A stretch of 64,000 nt of DNA from Gemmatimonas sp. UBA7669 (GTDB lineage: Bacteria; Gemmatimonadota; Gemmatimonadetes; Gemmatimonadales; Gemmatimonadaceae): NCBI RefSeq assembly GCF_002483225.1, contig NZ_DLHL01000028.1, forward strand, positions 1 to 64,000, written 5' to 3'. The notes below the pieces were generated by a model. It searched no databases and had not been told where the DNA came from. It saw only the letters and a program-made list of their open reading frames with translations. Made by a program: the position numbers and the translations under genes. Shown here piece by piece: positions 17,053 to 25,730 of the stretch (positions are counted from its first letter, which is position 1; each line of letters opens with the position of its first letter).

Positions 17053-18849
17053 TTGCATCTCAGTCACATCCGCAACTTCTGCATCGTCGCCCATATCGAT
17101 CACGGCAAGTCCACGCTCGCGGACCGCCTCATCGAAAAAACCGGCACGCTCCAGAAACGCGAAATGAAGTCGCAGGTGCTCGACACGCTGGACCTTGAGC
17201 GCGAGCGCGGCATCACCATCAAGCTGAACGCCGTGCGCATGAGCTACACGGCCGGCGACGGGCAGAACTACGAGCTCAACCTCATCGACACTCCGGGCCA
17301 CGTGGACTTCACCTACGAAGTCTCACGCTCCCTGGCCGCCTGCGAAGGCGCCATTCTGGTGGTCGATGCCTCGCAGGGTATCCAGGCGCAGACGCTGTCC
17401 AATCTCTTCCTCGCCATGGACGCCGGGCTCGAAATCATCCCGGTGCTCAACAAGATCGACCTGCCCGGCGCCGAGCCGGAGCGTCGCCGCCAGGAAGTGG
17501 TGGACCTCATCGGCTGCATGCCCGAGGATGTGCTTTGCGTGAGCGGCAAGGAAGGCACCGGTGTGCCCGAACTGCTCGAGGAAATCGTGAAGCGCGTGCC
17601 GCCGCCAAAGGGTGACCTGGGTGGCCCGCTGCGCGCGCTCATCTTCGACTCATACTACGACAAGTACCGCGGCGCCATTCCCAGCATTCGCGTGGTGGAC
17701 GGCGAAATCCGCAAGGGCATGAAGATCACCTTCGGCGTGTCGGACAACGTGTACGAGGTGGCCGAGGTCGGGTACCTGCAGCTGCGTCAGGTGCCCACCG
17801 AGGTGCTGCGCGCGGGTGAGGTCGGCTACGTACTGGCCGCCGTGCGCTCGGTCCGTGAAACACGCGCGGGCGACACGATTTTCGACAAGGACAATCGCGC
17901 CGCCGAGGCCCTGCCTGGCTATCAGGAAGTCAAGTCGTTCGTGTTTGCGGGTATCTACCCCACCGACACGACGCAGTACGAAACCCTGCGTGACGCGCTC
18001 GAAAAAATGAAGCTCAACGACGCGTCGCTGCAGTACGAGCCGGAAACGTCCACGGCCCTCGGCTTCGGCTTCCGCTGCGGCTTCCTCGGTCTGCTGCACA
18101 TGGAAATCGTGCAGGAGCGGCTCGAGCGGGAGTACGATCTCGATCTCGTCACCACGGTGCCGAGTGTGGAGTATCGCGTCACCAAGACCGACGGCACCGA
18201 GATGCTGGTGGAAAACCCGGCCCTCATGCCGGCCGCGGTGCTCATCGAAGACGTGCAGGAACCCTACGTGCGCGCGCGCATCATGTGCCCGGCCGAGTAC
18301 ATCGGCCCCATCATGACACTCGGCATGGAGCGGCGCGGCATTTACAAGAACACGCGCTTTCTCGACACCGTGCGCGTGGAGCTCGACTGGGAGTTCCCGC
18401 TCGCCGAAATCATCCTCGATTTCTTCGACAAGATGAAGACGGTGAGCCGCGGCTATGCGTCGCTCGACTACGAGATGCTCGAGTACCGTTCGAGTGACCT
18501 CGTGCGTCTCGATATGCTCATCAACGGCGACGCCATCGACGCGTTCTCCGTGATCGTGCACAAGGACAAGGCCTACGAGTGGGGCCGCAAGGTGGCGGAG
18601 AAGCTCAAGGAGCTCATTCCCCGCCAGCTCTTCGAAGTGGCCATCCAGGCCACCATCGGACAGAAGGTCATTGCGCGCGAGACCGTGAAGCCGCTCCGCA
18701 AGGACGTGCTGGCCAAGTGCTACGGTGGCGACATCTCACGCAAGCGCAAGCTTCTCGAGAAGCAGAAGGAAGGCAAGAAGCGCATGAAGCAGGTGGGCAG
18801 CGTGGAGATTCCACAGGAAGCGTTTCTGGCGGTACTGCAGGTCGACTAG
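17053..18849 (+). CDS. lepA: Elongation factor 4 (LepA), back-translocating GTPase
   Basis: 598 residues, full length. The GTPase motifs are AHIDHGKSTLADRL, ERERGITIKL, DTPGHVDFTYEVSRSLAACEG and NKIDLPGAEP. The EF-G-like domains follow, then the LepA-specific C-terminal domain (GGDISRKRKLLEKQKEGKKRM). LepA acts on ribosomes during initiation and elongation stress. The start must be TTG at 17053, reading HLSHIRNFCIVAHIDHGK, because no ATG or GTG lies between it and the conserved N-terminus; AAGG is upstream. Palindromic repeats flank both sides. The gene appears to be monocistronic or to lead the following run. Confidence 0.96.
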   Translation: MHLSHIRNFCIVAHIDHGKSTLADRLIEKTGTLQKREMKSQVLDTLDLERERGITIKLNAVRMSYTAGDGQNYELNLIDTPGHVDFTYEVSRSLAACEGAILVVDASQGIQAQTLSNLFLAMDAGLEIIPVLNKIDLPGAEPERRRQEVVDLIGCMPEDVLCVSGKEGTGVPELLEEIVKRVPPPKGDLGGPLRALIFDSYYDKYRGAIPSIRVVDGEIRKGMKITFGVSDNVYEVAEVGYLQLRQVPTEVLRAGEVGYVLAAVRSVRETRAGDTIFDKDNRAAEALPGYQEVKSFVFAGIYPTDTTQYETLRDALEKMKLNDASLQYEPETSTALGFGFRCGFLGLLHMEIVQERLEREYDLDLVTTVPSVEYRVTKTDGTEMLVENPALMPAAVLIEDVQEPYVRARIMCPAEYIGPIMTLGMERRGIYKNTRFLDTVRVELDWEFPLAEIILDFFDKMKTVSRGYASLDYEMLEYRSSDLVRLDMLINGDAIDAFSVIVHKDKAYEWGRKVAEKLKELIPRQLFEVAIQATIGQKVIARETVKPLRKDVLAKCYGGDISRKRKLLEKQKEGKKRMKQVGSVEIPQEAFLAVLQVD

Positions 18850-18874
18850 TTCGACTTGAACTGATCAGTGACGA

Positions 18875-18938
18875 GTTGTGAGTTCAGGTTCTGAGTTGTT
18901 GGTTGCCTGACCCACAACTCGAAACTCCAACTCACAAC
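18875..18938. repeat. Imperfect palindrome after lepA, related to the one before it
   Basis: Arms 18875-18899 and 18914-18938 are reverse complements at about 20 of 25 positions (outer arm GTTGTGAGTT, inner arm GAGTTGT). The words match those in the 16.8-16.95 kb cluster. AACTGATCGGTT follows at about 18943 and runs into the TTG start of the glycosyltransferase. It could act as a lepA terminator hairpin, but no T tract follows. Confidence 0.75.
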
Positions 18939-18952
18939 CCGGAACTGATCGG

Positions 18953-20002
18953 TTGCTGGTTTCTGCCGTGTTGCAGACATCCTTCCTCGGTGACATGATC
19001 CTCACCACGCCGCTCATCGAGCGGCTGGCGGCCGAGGGGCCGGTGCATGTGGTGGCCACGCCGGCCAATGCCGGCGTGCTGGCCAACCATCCGGCGGTGG
19101 CCAGTGTGCTGGTCTTTGACAAGCGCGGCACCGACCGCGGCCTGAGCGGATTGCGGCGGATGGCGCAGCGACTGCGCGCCGTGAATGCCGAGCGCGCGTT
19201 GCTCGCGCAGGGCTCGAGCCGCACCGCAGCGCTGGCCTGGATGGCCGGCATTCCCGAGCGCATCACCTTTGACACCAGCGGCGGCCGTCTCTTTACCACG
19301 CGACGTGTGCCGTATCGCCGCGACCTGCATCACGCGGCGCGTCTGTGGCAATTGGGCAATGCACCGGGGCATGATGACGTGCCGCCGCCGCTCAGGCCAT
19401 CGCTCCATCCGGGACCGGCCGACCACGCTGCCGTGCAGGCGTTGCTGGACCGCGCCGGTGTGTCCGCGCAGGAACGGCTGATTGCTCTTGCCCCGGGCAG
19501 CGTGTGGGCCACCAAGCGCTGGCCGCACTATGCGGCCCTGGCCGCGGAACTCGTTCGCTCCATCGGCCAGACTGGCGAGCGCATTGTGGTGCTGGGCGCG
19601 GCGGGAGACGCGCCACTGGCGGCGGCCATCGCGGATGCCGCGGCCGCTGCCGGTGGTGCACCCGTTGTGGATGCCACCGGGCAGTTGTCGCTGCTCGGCT
19701 CGGCCGCCCTGCTCGCACGGTGTCAGGTGCTGATCACCAACGACTCCGCACCGCTGCATCTGGCCAGTGCCATGAACACGCCGACGGTGGCGTTGTTTGG
19801 CCCCACGGTGCCCGCGTTCGGATTCGGTCCGCTGGCTGAGCGGCGGACGGTGGTGGAACACCCGCAGCTTGAGTGCCGGCCCTGCCACGCACACGGCCCC
19901 CCGAGTTGTCCGCTGGGGCATTTCCGCTGCATGCAGGACCTGAGCGCGGTCACTGTGCGGCAGGCCGTGCATCAGCTCTCGCCCCCCGAGCCCCAGCGGT
20001 GA
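18953..20002 (+). CDS. Glycosyltransferase family 9 (heptosyltransferase-like)
   Basis: About 349 residues. The N-terminus LVSAVLQTSFLGDMILTTPLIERL is the GT9 signature of ADP-heptose:LPS heptosyltransferases. The C-terminal donor-site block is ITNDSAPLHLASAMNTPTVALFGPTVP, followed by the Cys-rich tail ECRPCHAHGPPSCPLGHFRCM typical of WaaF/RfaQ homologues. It should transfer heptose during LPS inner-core synthesis at the cytoplasmic face. The start is TTG at 18953 (or GTG at 18968); no ATG is available. It precedes the ROK kinase gene by 64 bases. Confidence 0.88.
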   Translation: MLVSAVLQTSFLGDMILTTPLIERLAAEGPVHVVATPANAGVLANHPAVASVLVFDKRGTDRGLSGLRRMAQRLRAVNAERALLAQGSSRTAALAWMAGIPERITFDTSGGRLFTTRRVPYRRDLHHAARLWQLGNAPGHDDVPPPLRPSLHPGPADHAAVQALLDRAGVSAQERLIALAPGSVWATKRWPHYAALAAELVRSIGQTGERIVVLGAAGDAPLAAAIADAAAAAGGAPVVDATGQLSLLGSAALLARCQVLITNDSAPLHLASAMNTPTVALFGPTVPAFGFGPLAERRTVVEHPQLECRPCHAHGPPSCPLGHFRCMQDLSAVTVRQAVHQLSPPEPQR

Positions 20003-20066
20003 CGTAGTCGCTGGTGGTACACTCCCTGCGACCGGAACAGGTCCTGAGCCGTTATCTTGTTTCTCC

Positions 20067-21083
20067 ATGACCATGGCCCCCACCAATCCGGACTCGCAGT
20101 TCATCATTGGCGTCGACCTCGGCGGCACCAACATTGTCGTCGCCGCCATGTCGCATGACGGCGCGCACCTGCTGGGCATGCAGAGCGCGCCCACGCTTGC
20201 GGCGGAAGGCGCCGAGTCGGTAGTGCGGCGCATGGCGCAGATGGTGGCGACCACCATCGACACGGTGGTGCGTGAGACCGGCGTGTCGCGCGATGCGGTG
20301 GTGGGCGTGGGACTCGGTGCCCCCGGCACGGTTGACCGCAAGAACGGCGTGGTGCTCGCTGCCCCGAACCTGCGCTGGTCCAACTATGCGCTGGTGGAGC
20401 GCATGACTGCGCTCACCGGCCTGCCGGTGCGCATCGACAACGACGCCAATTGTGCCACCTACGGTGAGTGGTGGCTTGGCGCGGCGCGTGGTGGCACCAA
20501 CGTGATTGGCGTGACGATCGGCACGGGTGTGGGTGGCGGCATCATCATCGACCGGCAGTTGTATCACGGATCCAGTGACGCAGCTGGGGAAATCGGCCAC
20601 ATCACCATCGACCCTACGGGCCGTCGCTGTGGCTGTGGCAACTACGGCTGCCTCGAGGCCTATGCCTCCGGCAGCGCCATTGCCGGCCGCGCGCGCGAGG
20701 CGCTCGAGCACGACGAAACCAGCACCCTGCTGGCGCTCGTGAACGGCGACCTGTCGCAGATCACGGCGGCGCTGGTCTATCAGGCCGCCGCTGACGGCGA
20801 CGATGTGGCGCTCGAAATCGTGCGCGACACCGCCAAGTTTCTCGGCGCCGGTATTGCCAACCTGCTCAACATCTTCAATCCCGACGTGGTGGTGATTGCG
20901 GGTGGTGTGACGCAGGCCGGCGACGATCTGTTCACACCGCTGCGCACCGAGGTGCGTCGTCGCGCTTTCAAGAGTGTGACCGACACCTGTCGCATTGTGC
21001 CGGGCACCTTGCCGGGCACCGCCGGTGTGGTGGGCGCCGTGGCCAGCTACATCGCGCAGACCACGGGCCGTCCGCCGGCCTGA
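20067..21083 (+). CDS. ROK-family glucokinase
   Basis: 338 residues. It has an N-terminal phosphate loop (IIGVDLGGTNIVVAA), the sugar-site motif IDNDANCATYGEWW, the glycine-rich IGTGVGGGIIID, and the ROK zinc signature GEIGHITIDPTGRRCGCGNYGCLEAYASG (residues about 172-200) with His and three Cys in place. It should phosphorylate glucose or a related hexose with ATP. The pattern is that of bacterial ROK glucokinases rather than repressors, as there is no helix-turn-helix. The PfkB-like gene follows after 19 bases. Confidence 0.92.
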   Translation: MTMAPTNPDSQFIIGVDLGGTNIVVAAMSHDGAHLLGMQSAPTLAAEGAESVVRRMAQMVATTIDTVVRETGVSRDAVVGVGLGAPGTVDRKNGVVLAAPNLRWSNYALVERMTALTGLPVRIDNDANCATYGEWWLGAARGGTNVIGVTIGTGVGGGIIIDRQLYHGSSDAAGEIGHITIDPTGRRCGCGNYGCLEAYASGSAIAGRAREALEHDETSTLLALVNGDLSQITAALVYQAAADGDDVALEIVRDTAKFLGAGIANLLNIFNPDVVVIAGGVTQAGDDLFTPLRTEVRRRAFKSVTDTCRIVPGTLPGTAGVVGAVASYIAQTTGRPPA

Positions 21084-21102
21084 AGAGAGAGAAGAGTCCC
21101 GC

Positions 21103-22164
21103 GTGGCCTTGCACTCCACGACCGAATCCAACGACCCCAGGTCCACGCCGCGTCGCAAGCGCCTTGGCGTGATCGGGTCGTTTGTGTGGGATGTGCTGCA
21201 CGGCCGTGACGGCCGTAGTGTGCCCATCGAGGAGTGGGGCGGCATCACGTACTCGTTGTCCGCGCTCGACGCCGCGCTGCCCGAAGACTGGGAGCTGGTG
21301 CCACTGGCCAAGGTGGGCGACGATCTCGTGGACCGCGCGCGGCTGTTCTGTCGTGGTCTCCGGCGCATGGCACCCGACGCCGAACTCATTGGCGTGCCCT
21401 ATCGCAACAATCGCGTGGAGTTGCGCTACATCGACGACGAGCGCCGCAGTGAACACCTGAGCGGCGGCGTGCCCGGCTGGACCTGGCTTGGCCTCAAGCC
21501 GGTGCTCGAGGCCGCGCGACTCGATGCGCTCTACATCAACTTCTTGAGCGGGTGGGAGCTCGATCTCGAAACCACCCAACTCATTCGAGCGCACTTCCAC
21601 GGGCCGATCTACTGCGACCTGCATATGCTCGTCATGGCCGTACAGGCCGACGGGCTGCGCACGCCGCGCCCGCTGCCCGACGTGGCCGCGTGGTGCGCCT
21701 GTTTTGACGTGCTGCAGGTGAACGAAGACGAATTGCGCCTCATGGCACCCGACGCGATGGCCTTGGCGGCGACGGCCATGGCGGCTGGCGTGTCGGTGCT
21801 GGGTGTGACGTTGGGCAAGCGGGGCGCGGCGTACTTTGCGGCCCCGGGGATAGAGAAACTCCGTGATATTCCAGAGCGACGGGGTCACAACTCCGCGCTG
21901 TCCACATCGCCGCGTGGCGGTGCTGGGGCCTTTGGCGCGGTGCGCACGGCGCTCGTGCCGGCGGTGCCGGCGCGCGTCGATGGCCCCGGCGATCCCACCG
22001 GCTGCGGTGATGTGTGGGGCGCCACCCATTTCTCTCGGCTGCTCGCCGGTGATATGTTGACGGATGCCATTGCCGCCGCAAACCGCGCGGCATCGCGCAA
22101 CGTCGAACATCGCGGGGCCTCCGGTCTCGCCCAGCACCTTCGCGGAGAGCTCAGCATCACGTGA
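21103..22164 (+). CDS. PfkB-family carbohydrate kinase-like protein
   Basis: 353 residues from GTG at 21103 (MALHSTTESNDPRS); the in-frame extension upstream lies inside the ROK gene. It has the ribokinase-like N-terminus KRLGVIGSFVWDVLHG. The C-terminal anion-hole and catalytic motif is DGPGDPTGCGDVWGATHF, a variant of DTxGAGD with a Cys in the middle; the last Asp is the expected base. The substrate is unknown. A long stretch between residues 245 and 295 is atypical for sugar kinases. It overlaps the HATPase gene by 4 bases (GTGA). Confidence 0.8.
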   Translation: MALHSTTESNDPRSTPRRKRLGVIGSFVWDVLHGRDGRSVPIEEWGGITYSLSALDAALPEDWELVPLAKVGDDLVDRARLFCRGLRRMAPDAELIGVPYRNNRVELRYIDDERRSEHLSGGVPGWTWLGLKPVLEAARLDALYINFLSGWELDLETTQLIRAHFHGPIYCDLHMLVMAVQADGLRTPRPLPDVAAWCACFDVLQVNEDELRLMAPDAMALAATAMAAGVSVLGVTLGKRGAAYFAAPGIEKLRDIPERRGHNSALSTSPRGGAGAFGAVRTALVPAVPARVDGPGDPTGCGDVWGATHFSRLLAGDMLTDAIAAANRAASRNVEHRGASGLAQHLRGELSIT

Positions 22165-23099
22165 CGACTGTCATCGCCGTGCCGCCGTCGCTCGATGAGC
22201 AATCGTTCGAGCAGGTGTTCGAGCAACTTGCGCCTGTACCCGACGGCGAGAAGCTGCTGATCGACGCACGGCATGCCCGCTGGGCGTCGCCGTATGGGCT
22301 TGCCGCGCTGCTCTGCGTGGCGCAATCGCGTCACAACCGCGCAGACTTTGCCGTCCCCGAGAATCCCGACACGCTGTCGTATTGGTCGCGCACGGGATTC
22401 TTTCGCCATGCAGCGGAGCTGTACGACCTGCACGGCAGCGTGCCGCGTGAGCGCGAAGCCCACGAGAGTGATGTGCTGCTCGAGCTCACGCCCATCACAC
22501 GCACCGATGATGTGCACGGCGTGGTGGGCCGCATCCAGCAGAAGGCCGCCGACATTCTGCACGGTCAGCTCAATCTCGATACCGCCGTCACCGGCGCGTT
22601 CGGTATGACCCTCAGCGAGTCCTGCCAGAACATTGTCGAGCACGCGGGGCTGGGCGGCTGGGTGGCCGTGCAGACCTATCGCTACACCAAGCGCCTCGGC
22701 CGCCGCGTGGTGGTCATCGCCGTGTGCGACGCCGGCGTGGGCTTTCGCAAGTCGCTCGAAAGCTCGCCCAGCCATCGCCACAGCGATCGATGGGACGATG
22801 CCATGGCACTGGAAGACGCCGTGTTGCGTGCCGTCAGTCGCTTCCGGCACGGTGACAAGGGACGTGGCCAGGGTCTGGCTGGCATTCGCCGCTTCGTGGG
22901 TCGCTGGGAGGGCAAGCTCACGGTGCGCAGCGGCACCGCGCGTCTGGCCATCACGCCCGACTGGGACGAGGATGTGCCCATGACCGAGTCCCTGCCCTAC
23001 TTCCCGGGCGCGCAGATGCAAATCGTCATCCCTGAACGCCTCGGCGATGCGCCGGTACGCGCGCGTGGCACGGCGACCCGCAGCCGCACGGGGCGTTGA
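22161..23099 (+). CDS. STAS-like / HATPase fusion regulator
   Basis: 312 residues, GTG start overlapping the upstream stop. Residues 1-90 look like a STAS-like fold (LLIDARHARWASPYGLAALLCVAQS). Residues about 140-300 form a GHKL ATPase of the anti-sigma type, with the N box ESCQNIVEHAGLGG, the G1 box CDAGVGFRKSL and the glycine-rich lid GDKGRGQGLAGIRRFV. It resembles RsbW/SpoIIAB-type partner-switch kinases more than sensor kinases, since no histidine phosphoacceptor domain is present. It is followed by a second STAS-like protein, a natural partner. Confidence 0.75.
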   Translation: MTTVIAVPPSLDEQSFEQVFEQLAPVPDGEKLLIDARHARWASPYGLAALLCVAQSRHNRADFAVPENPDTLSYWSRTGFFRHAAELYDLHGSVPREREAHESDVLLELTPITRTDDVHGVVGRIQQKAADILHGQLNLDTAVTGAFGMTLSESCQNIVEHAGLGGWVAVQTYRYTKRLGRRVVVIAVCDAGVGFRKSLESSPSHRHSDRWDDAMALEDAVLRAVSRFRHGDKGRGQGLAGIRRFVGRWEGKLTVRSGTARLAITPDWDEDVPMTESLPYFPGAQMQIVIPERLGDAPVRARGTATRSRTGR

Positions 23100-23127
23100 G
23101 CCATGGTGACTCGATGACGGTGAAGCC

Positions 23128-23685
23128 ATGATGGTGCATATCGACGTGGGCACGGTGCTGCGCGGCACGGTGTGTGATCTGTACAGCAACCTCGTCACGC
23201 GCCCGACGGGCGCCGCCGTGCGCAGCGCCATCGAGCAGCAGGTGCAGGAGATCGAACGGCCGGTGCTCACCACCATCGATTTCTCGCAGGTCAATCTGCT
23301 CGACTTCTCCTGCGCCGACGAAATCGTGGCCAAGCTGCTGCTGCGCTACACCGACGACGACGGGCCACGCGGCTATCTCGCATTTCGCGGGATTCGCGAC
23401 GGACACATCGACCCGATTGAGACGGTGCTTGAGCGTCATGCGTTGGCGCTCGTCTCGTGGCACGAAGGAGCCGCTGAGCTGTTTGGTCATGTGACGGACG
23501 AGGAACTCCGGCACTGGGAAGTGGTACGCGACCATGGGCCCATCGGCGCCCGCGAGGTGGCCACCATTCTGGCCAGCACGGAACTCAGTGCTCAGCAGCA
23601 GCTCGACCAGCTCGACCGTCGTCGCCTCGTGATGCGCGGCCCGCTGGGCTACAGCATTCCCGGCAGCACCTGGAGCGACGCATGA
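23128..23685 (+). CDS. STAS-like regulatory protein
   Basis: 185 residues. The first 115 look STAS-like: IDFSQVNLLDFSCADEIVAKLLLRY matches the strand-helix around the STAS phosphoacceptor site, with Ser in LDFSCADE a candidate. The last 65 residues (IGAREVATILASTELSAQQQLDQLDRRRLVMR) resemble a small winged-helix domain. This is a plausible substrate or partner of the HATPase protein encoded 28 bases upstream. I see no membrane segment. Function is inferred from fold and context only. Confidence 0.6.
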   Translation: MMVHIDVGTVLRGTVCDLYSNLVTRPTGAAVRSAIEQQVQEIERPVLTTIDFSQVNLLDFSCADEIVAKLLLRYTDDDGPRGYLAFRGIRDGHIDPIETVLERHALALVSWHEGAAELFGHVTDEELRHWEVVRDHGPIGAREVATILASTELSAQQQLDQLDRRRLVMRGPLGYSIPGSTWSDA

Positions 23686-23695
23686 GGGCCCTGCC

Positions 23696-24046
23696 ATGAG
23701 CAGCGACAATCGCGATGGACTGGGCGGACCGGGCGCCGGCCGCAAGTTGAGCATGTTCACGGGCATTGCGCCGCCGGTGCAGGTGGTGGGCTACATCGCC
23801 ACACGCAAGGGAGACACCGAGCGCGGCCCGCTGGTGCGCATGCGGGCCGACGACGCCTTGGTGCGTCTGGTCAACGCGGGGGAACTGGTGCGCGTGGTGT
23901 CGCAGCGTCGTTCCGAGTTGGCGGTGCTGGAAATCGACGACAACCTGCCGCGCGGTGGCGTGGTGTTGCGTGACGTCGCGGGCGCTTCGCTGTCAGAAGT
24001 GATACGGATCGTCCGTCTCGACACCGACACCCGTCCGCGCGCCTGA
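23696..24046 (+). CDS. Small conserved-looking hypothetical protein
   Basis: 116 residues, ATG at 23696, only 10 bases after the STAS-like gene. Beyond a flexible N-terminus (MSSDNRDGLGGPGAGRK) it reads as a compact beta-rich domain (RGPLVRMRADDALVRLVNAGELVRVVSQRRSELAVLEIDDNLPRGGVVL). It vaguely resembles the beta-barrel of molybdopterin-dinucleotide-binding proteins, but that is weak. Tight spacing in the run suggests it works with its neighbours. Confidence 0.6.
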   Translation: MSSDNRDGLGGPGAGRKLSMFTGIAPPVQVVGYIATRKGDTERGPLVRMRADDALVRLVNAGELVRVVSQRRSELAVLEIDDNLPRGGVVLRDVAGASLSEVIRIVRLDTDTRPRA

Positions 24047-24073
24047 GCGCGGCGTACCCTTGCTGATGCTGCC

Positions 24074-25018
24074 GTGATCGACCTGTTGCACCGCCGACTG
24101 GCTGACCTCGAAGGGGCTGACGCGGCGCTCGTGCTCGCGAGCGGCCGCGCGGCCATTGCCTGCACGGTGCTGGCGCTGCTGCGCCCCGGCGATCATGTGC
24201 TGTCCAGCGCGTGGCTGCGCCCGTCCACCCGCGCCTTCTTTCAACAGGAGCTGGCCGGGCTGGGTGTAGACGTCACGTATGTGAATCCCAGCGACGTGCG
24301 CGCCTGGCGACGCGACATGCGCCGCAGCACGCGTGTGTTGTTCGTGGAGTCTCCGGTCATCGAGAATGGCCGCGTGGTGGACCCCAAGCCGCTGCGCACG
24401 CTTGGCCAGGAACTGGGCGTGGCCATCGTCGTGGACGCCAGCGGTGCCTCGCCCGCCGCGGCCACGCCCTTGGCCTCCGGCGCCGATGTTGTGGTGCACG
24501 ACGCGCGGGTGCGGCTGCTCAGTGTGCCCGACGCCGAAGCCGGTGTGGTGTGTGGCACCGACGCCGTGATCGATGAAGTGCGGAGCAAGATGCACGTCTG
24601 GGGCGCGGTGCCACATGCGTCCATTGCCGAGCGCCTGCTGAATGATCTGGCCACCCTGTCGCTGCGCGTGGCCCATCAGTCGCATGTGGCGCATGCGGTG
24701 GCGCGCGCCGTGGCCATGGCTGCGCCCGAAGGCGTCACGGTGCACTACACGGGCCTCGAGTCGCATCCCGATCATCATCTCGCGGCCGAGTCATTGCGGC
24801 ATCAAGGGCCGGTGCTTCAGTTGCAATGTCCCTCGGCCGATGCCGCAGACAGACTGGCGCAGCGGCTCATTCGGCATCTCGCGGCGCAGGCGCGGCCGCA
24901 CGGCGCGGAGATTCGTCTGGCGGAGTCGCCCGACACCGTGCGTTTGCACGTGGGCCTCGATGAGGCCAGCGTGTTGATTGCCGACCTGGCGGACGTGCTG
25001 CGCGACGGAGTGGCCTGA
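24074..25018 (+). CDS. Transsulfuration-family PLP-fold protein lacking the lysine (pseudoenzyme)
   Basis: 314 residues, GTG start. The fold is that of Cys/Met metabolism PLP enzymes: LADLEGADAALVLASGRAAIACTVLALL, then VLFVESPVIENGRVVDPKPL, then IVVDASGA. The family then has a conserved SATK block in which Lys binds PLP (seen in metY at 63.9 kb as HSATKWIGGHG). Here the same place reads VVVHDARVRLLSVPDAE, with no Lys. The N-terminus is also shorter than in active enzymes (314 against about 400). It is probably a non-catalytic or repurposed member. It sits 1 base before ftsE. Confidence 0.75.
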   Translation: MIDLLHRRLADLEGADAALVLASGRAAIACTVLALLRPGDHVLSSAWLRPSTRAFFQQELAGLGVDVTYVNPSDVRAWRRDMRRSTRVLFVESPVIENGRVVDPKPLRTLGQELGVAIVVDASGASPAAATPLASGADVVVHDARVRLLSVPDAEAGVVCGTDAVIDEVRSKMHVWGAVPHASIAERLLNDLATLSLRVAHQSHVAHAVARAVAMAAPEGVTVHYTGLESHPDHHLAAESLRHQGPVLQLQCPSADAADRLAQRLIRHLAAQARPHGAEIRLAESPDTVRLHVGLDEASVLIADLADVLRDGVA

Positions 25019-25019
25019 C

Positions 25020-25730
25020 ATGTCGGGCATTGTACGCGTCGCCAACGTCACCAAGGAATATCCACGCTCGGGCATGGCCCTGCGCGGCGTGAACTTCGAG
25101 ATCGCCAAAGGCGAGTTCGTGTTCCTCGTGGGGCATTCGGGTGCCGGCAAGAGCACGTTGCTGCGCCTGCTCACCATGGCCGAACGCCCCACGACCGGTG
25201 AAGTGCGCGTCTCGGGCTATTCGAGTTTCTCCATCAAGCCACGCGAAATTCCCCACCTGCGTCGCCGGCTTGGGATCGTGTTTCAGGACTTCCGGCTGCT
25301 GCCCGATCGTACGGCGGAACAGAACGTGGCTTTCGCGCTCGAGGTCACCGGTACACCCGCCTCGCAGATTGCGCCCAAGGTCTCGCGGTTGCTGCTGCAG
25401 GTGGGGCTCGCATCGCGCGCCACGGCGTATCCGCATGAGCTGTCGGGCGGCGAGCAACAGCGTGTGGCCATTGCCCGCGCGCTGGCCAACGATCCGTTCC
25501 TGCTGCTGGCCGACGAACCGACCGGCAATCTCGACGACCGCGCCACGCACGCCATTTACCTCTTGCTGCGCGAGATCAACGCGCGCGGCACGGCGGTGCT
25601 CATGGCCACGCACGATGTGGCCATGATTGAGCGCGCGCAGCAGCGCTTCCTCGAACTCGACAAGGGGGAGCTGGTGTTCGATGGCACCGATGTCGTGCGG
25701 CTGCGTGCCGACATGCGGGGGCGCAAGTGA
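25020..25730 (+). CDS. ftsE: Cell division ABC ATPase FtsE
   Basis: 236 residues from ATG at 25020, one base after the upstream stop. It has Walker A GHSGAGKSTLLRLL, the Q-loop LGIVFQDFRLLPDRT, signature LSGGEQQRVAIARAL, Walker B LLLADEPTGNLD and the H-loop ATHD. The DFRLL after the Q-loop is typical of FtsE. It forms a membrane complex with FtsX that transmits ATP hydrolysis to peptidoglycan hydrolases. The ftsX start overlaps its stop (GTGA). Confidence 0.95.
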   Translation: MSGIVRVANVTKEYPRSGMALRGVNFEIAKGEFVFLVGHSGAGKSTLLRLLTMAERPTTGEVRVSGYSSFSIKPREIPHLRRRLGIVFQDFRLLPDRTAEQNVAFALEVTGTPASQIAPKVSRLLLQVGLASRATAYPHELSGGEQQRVAIARALANDPFLLLADEPTGNLDDRATHAIYLLLREINARGTAVLMATHDVAMIERAQQRFLELDKGELVFDGTDVVRLRADMRGRK

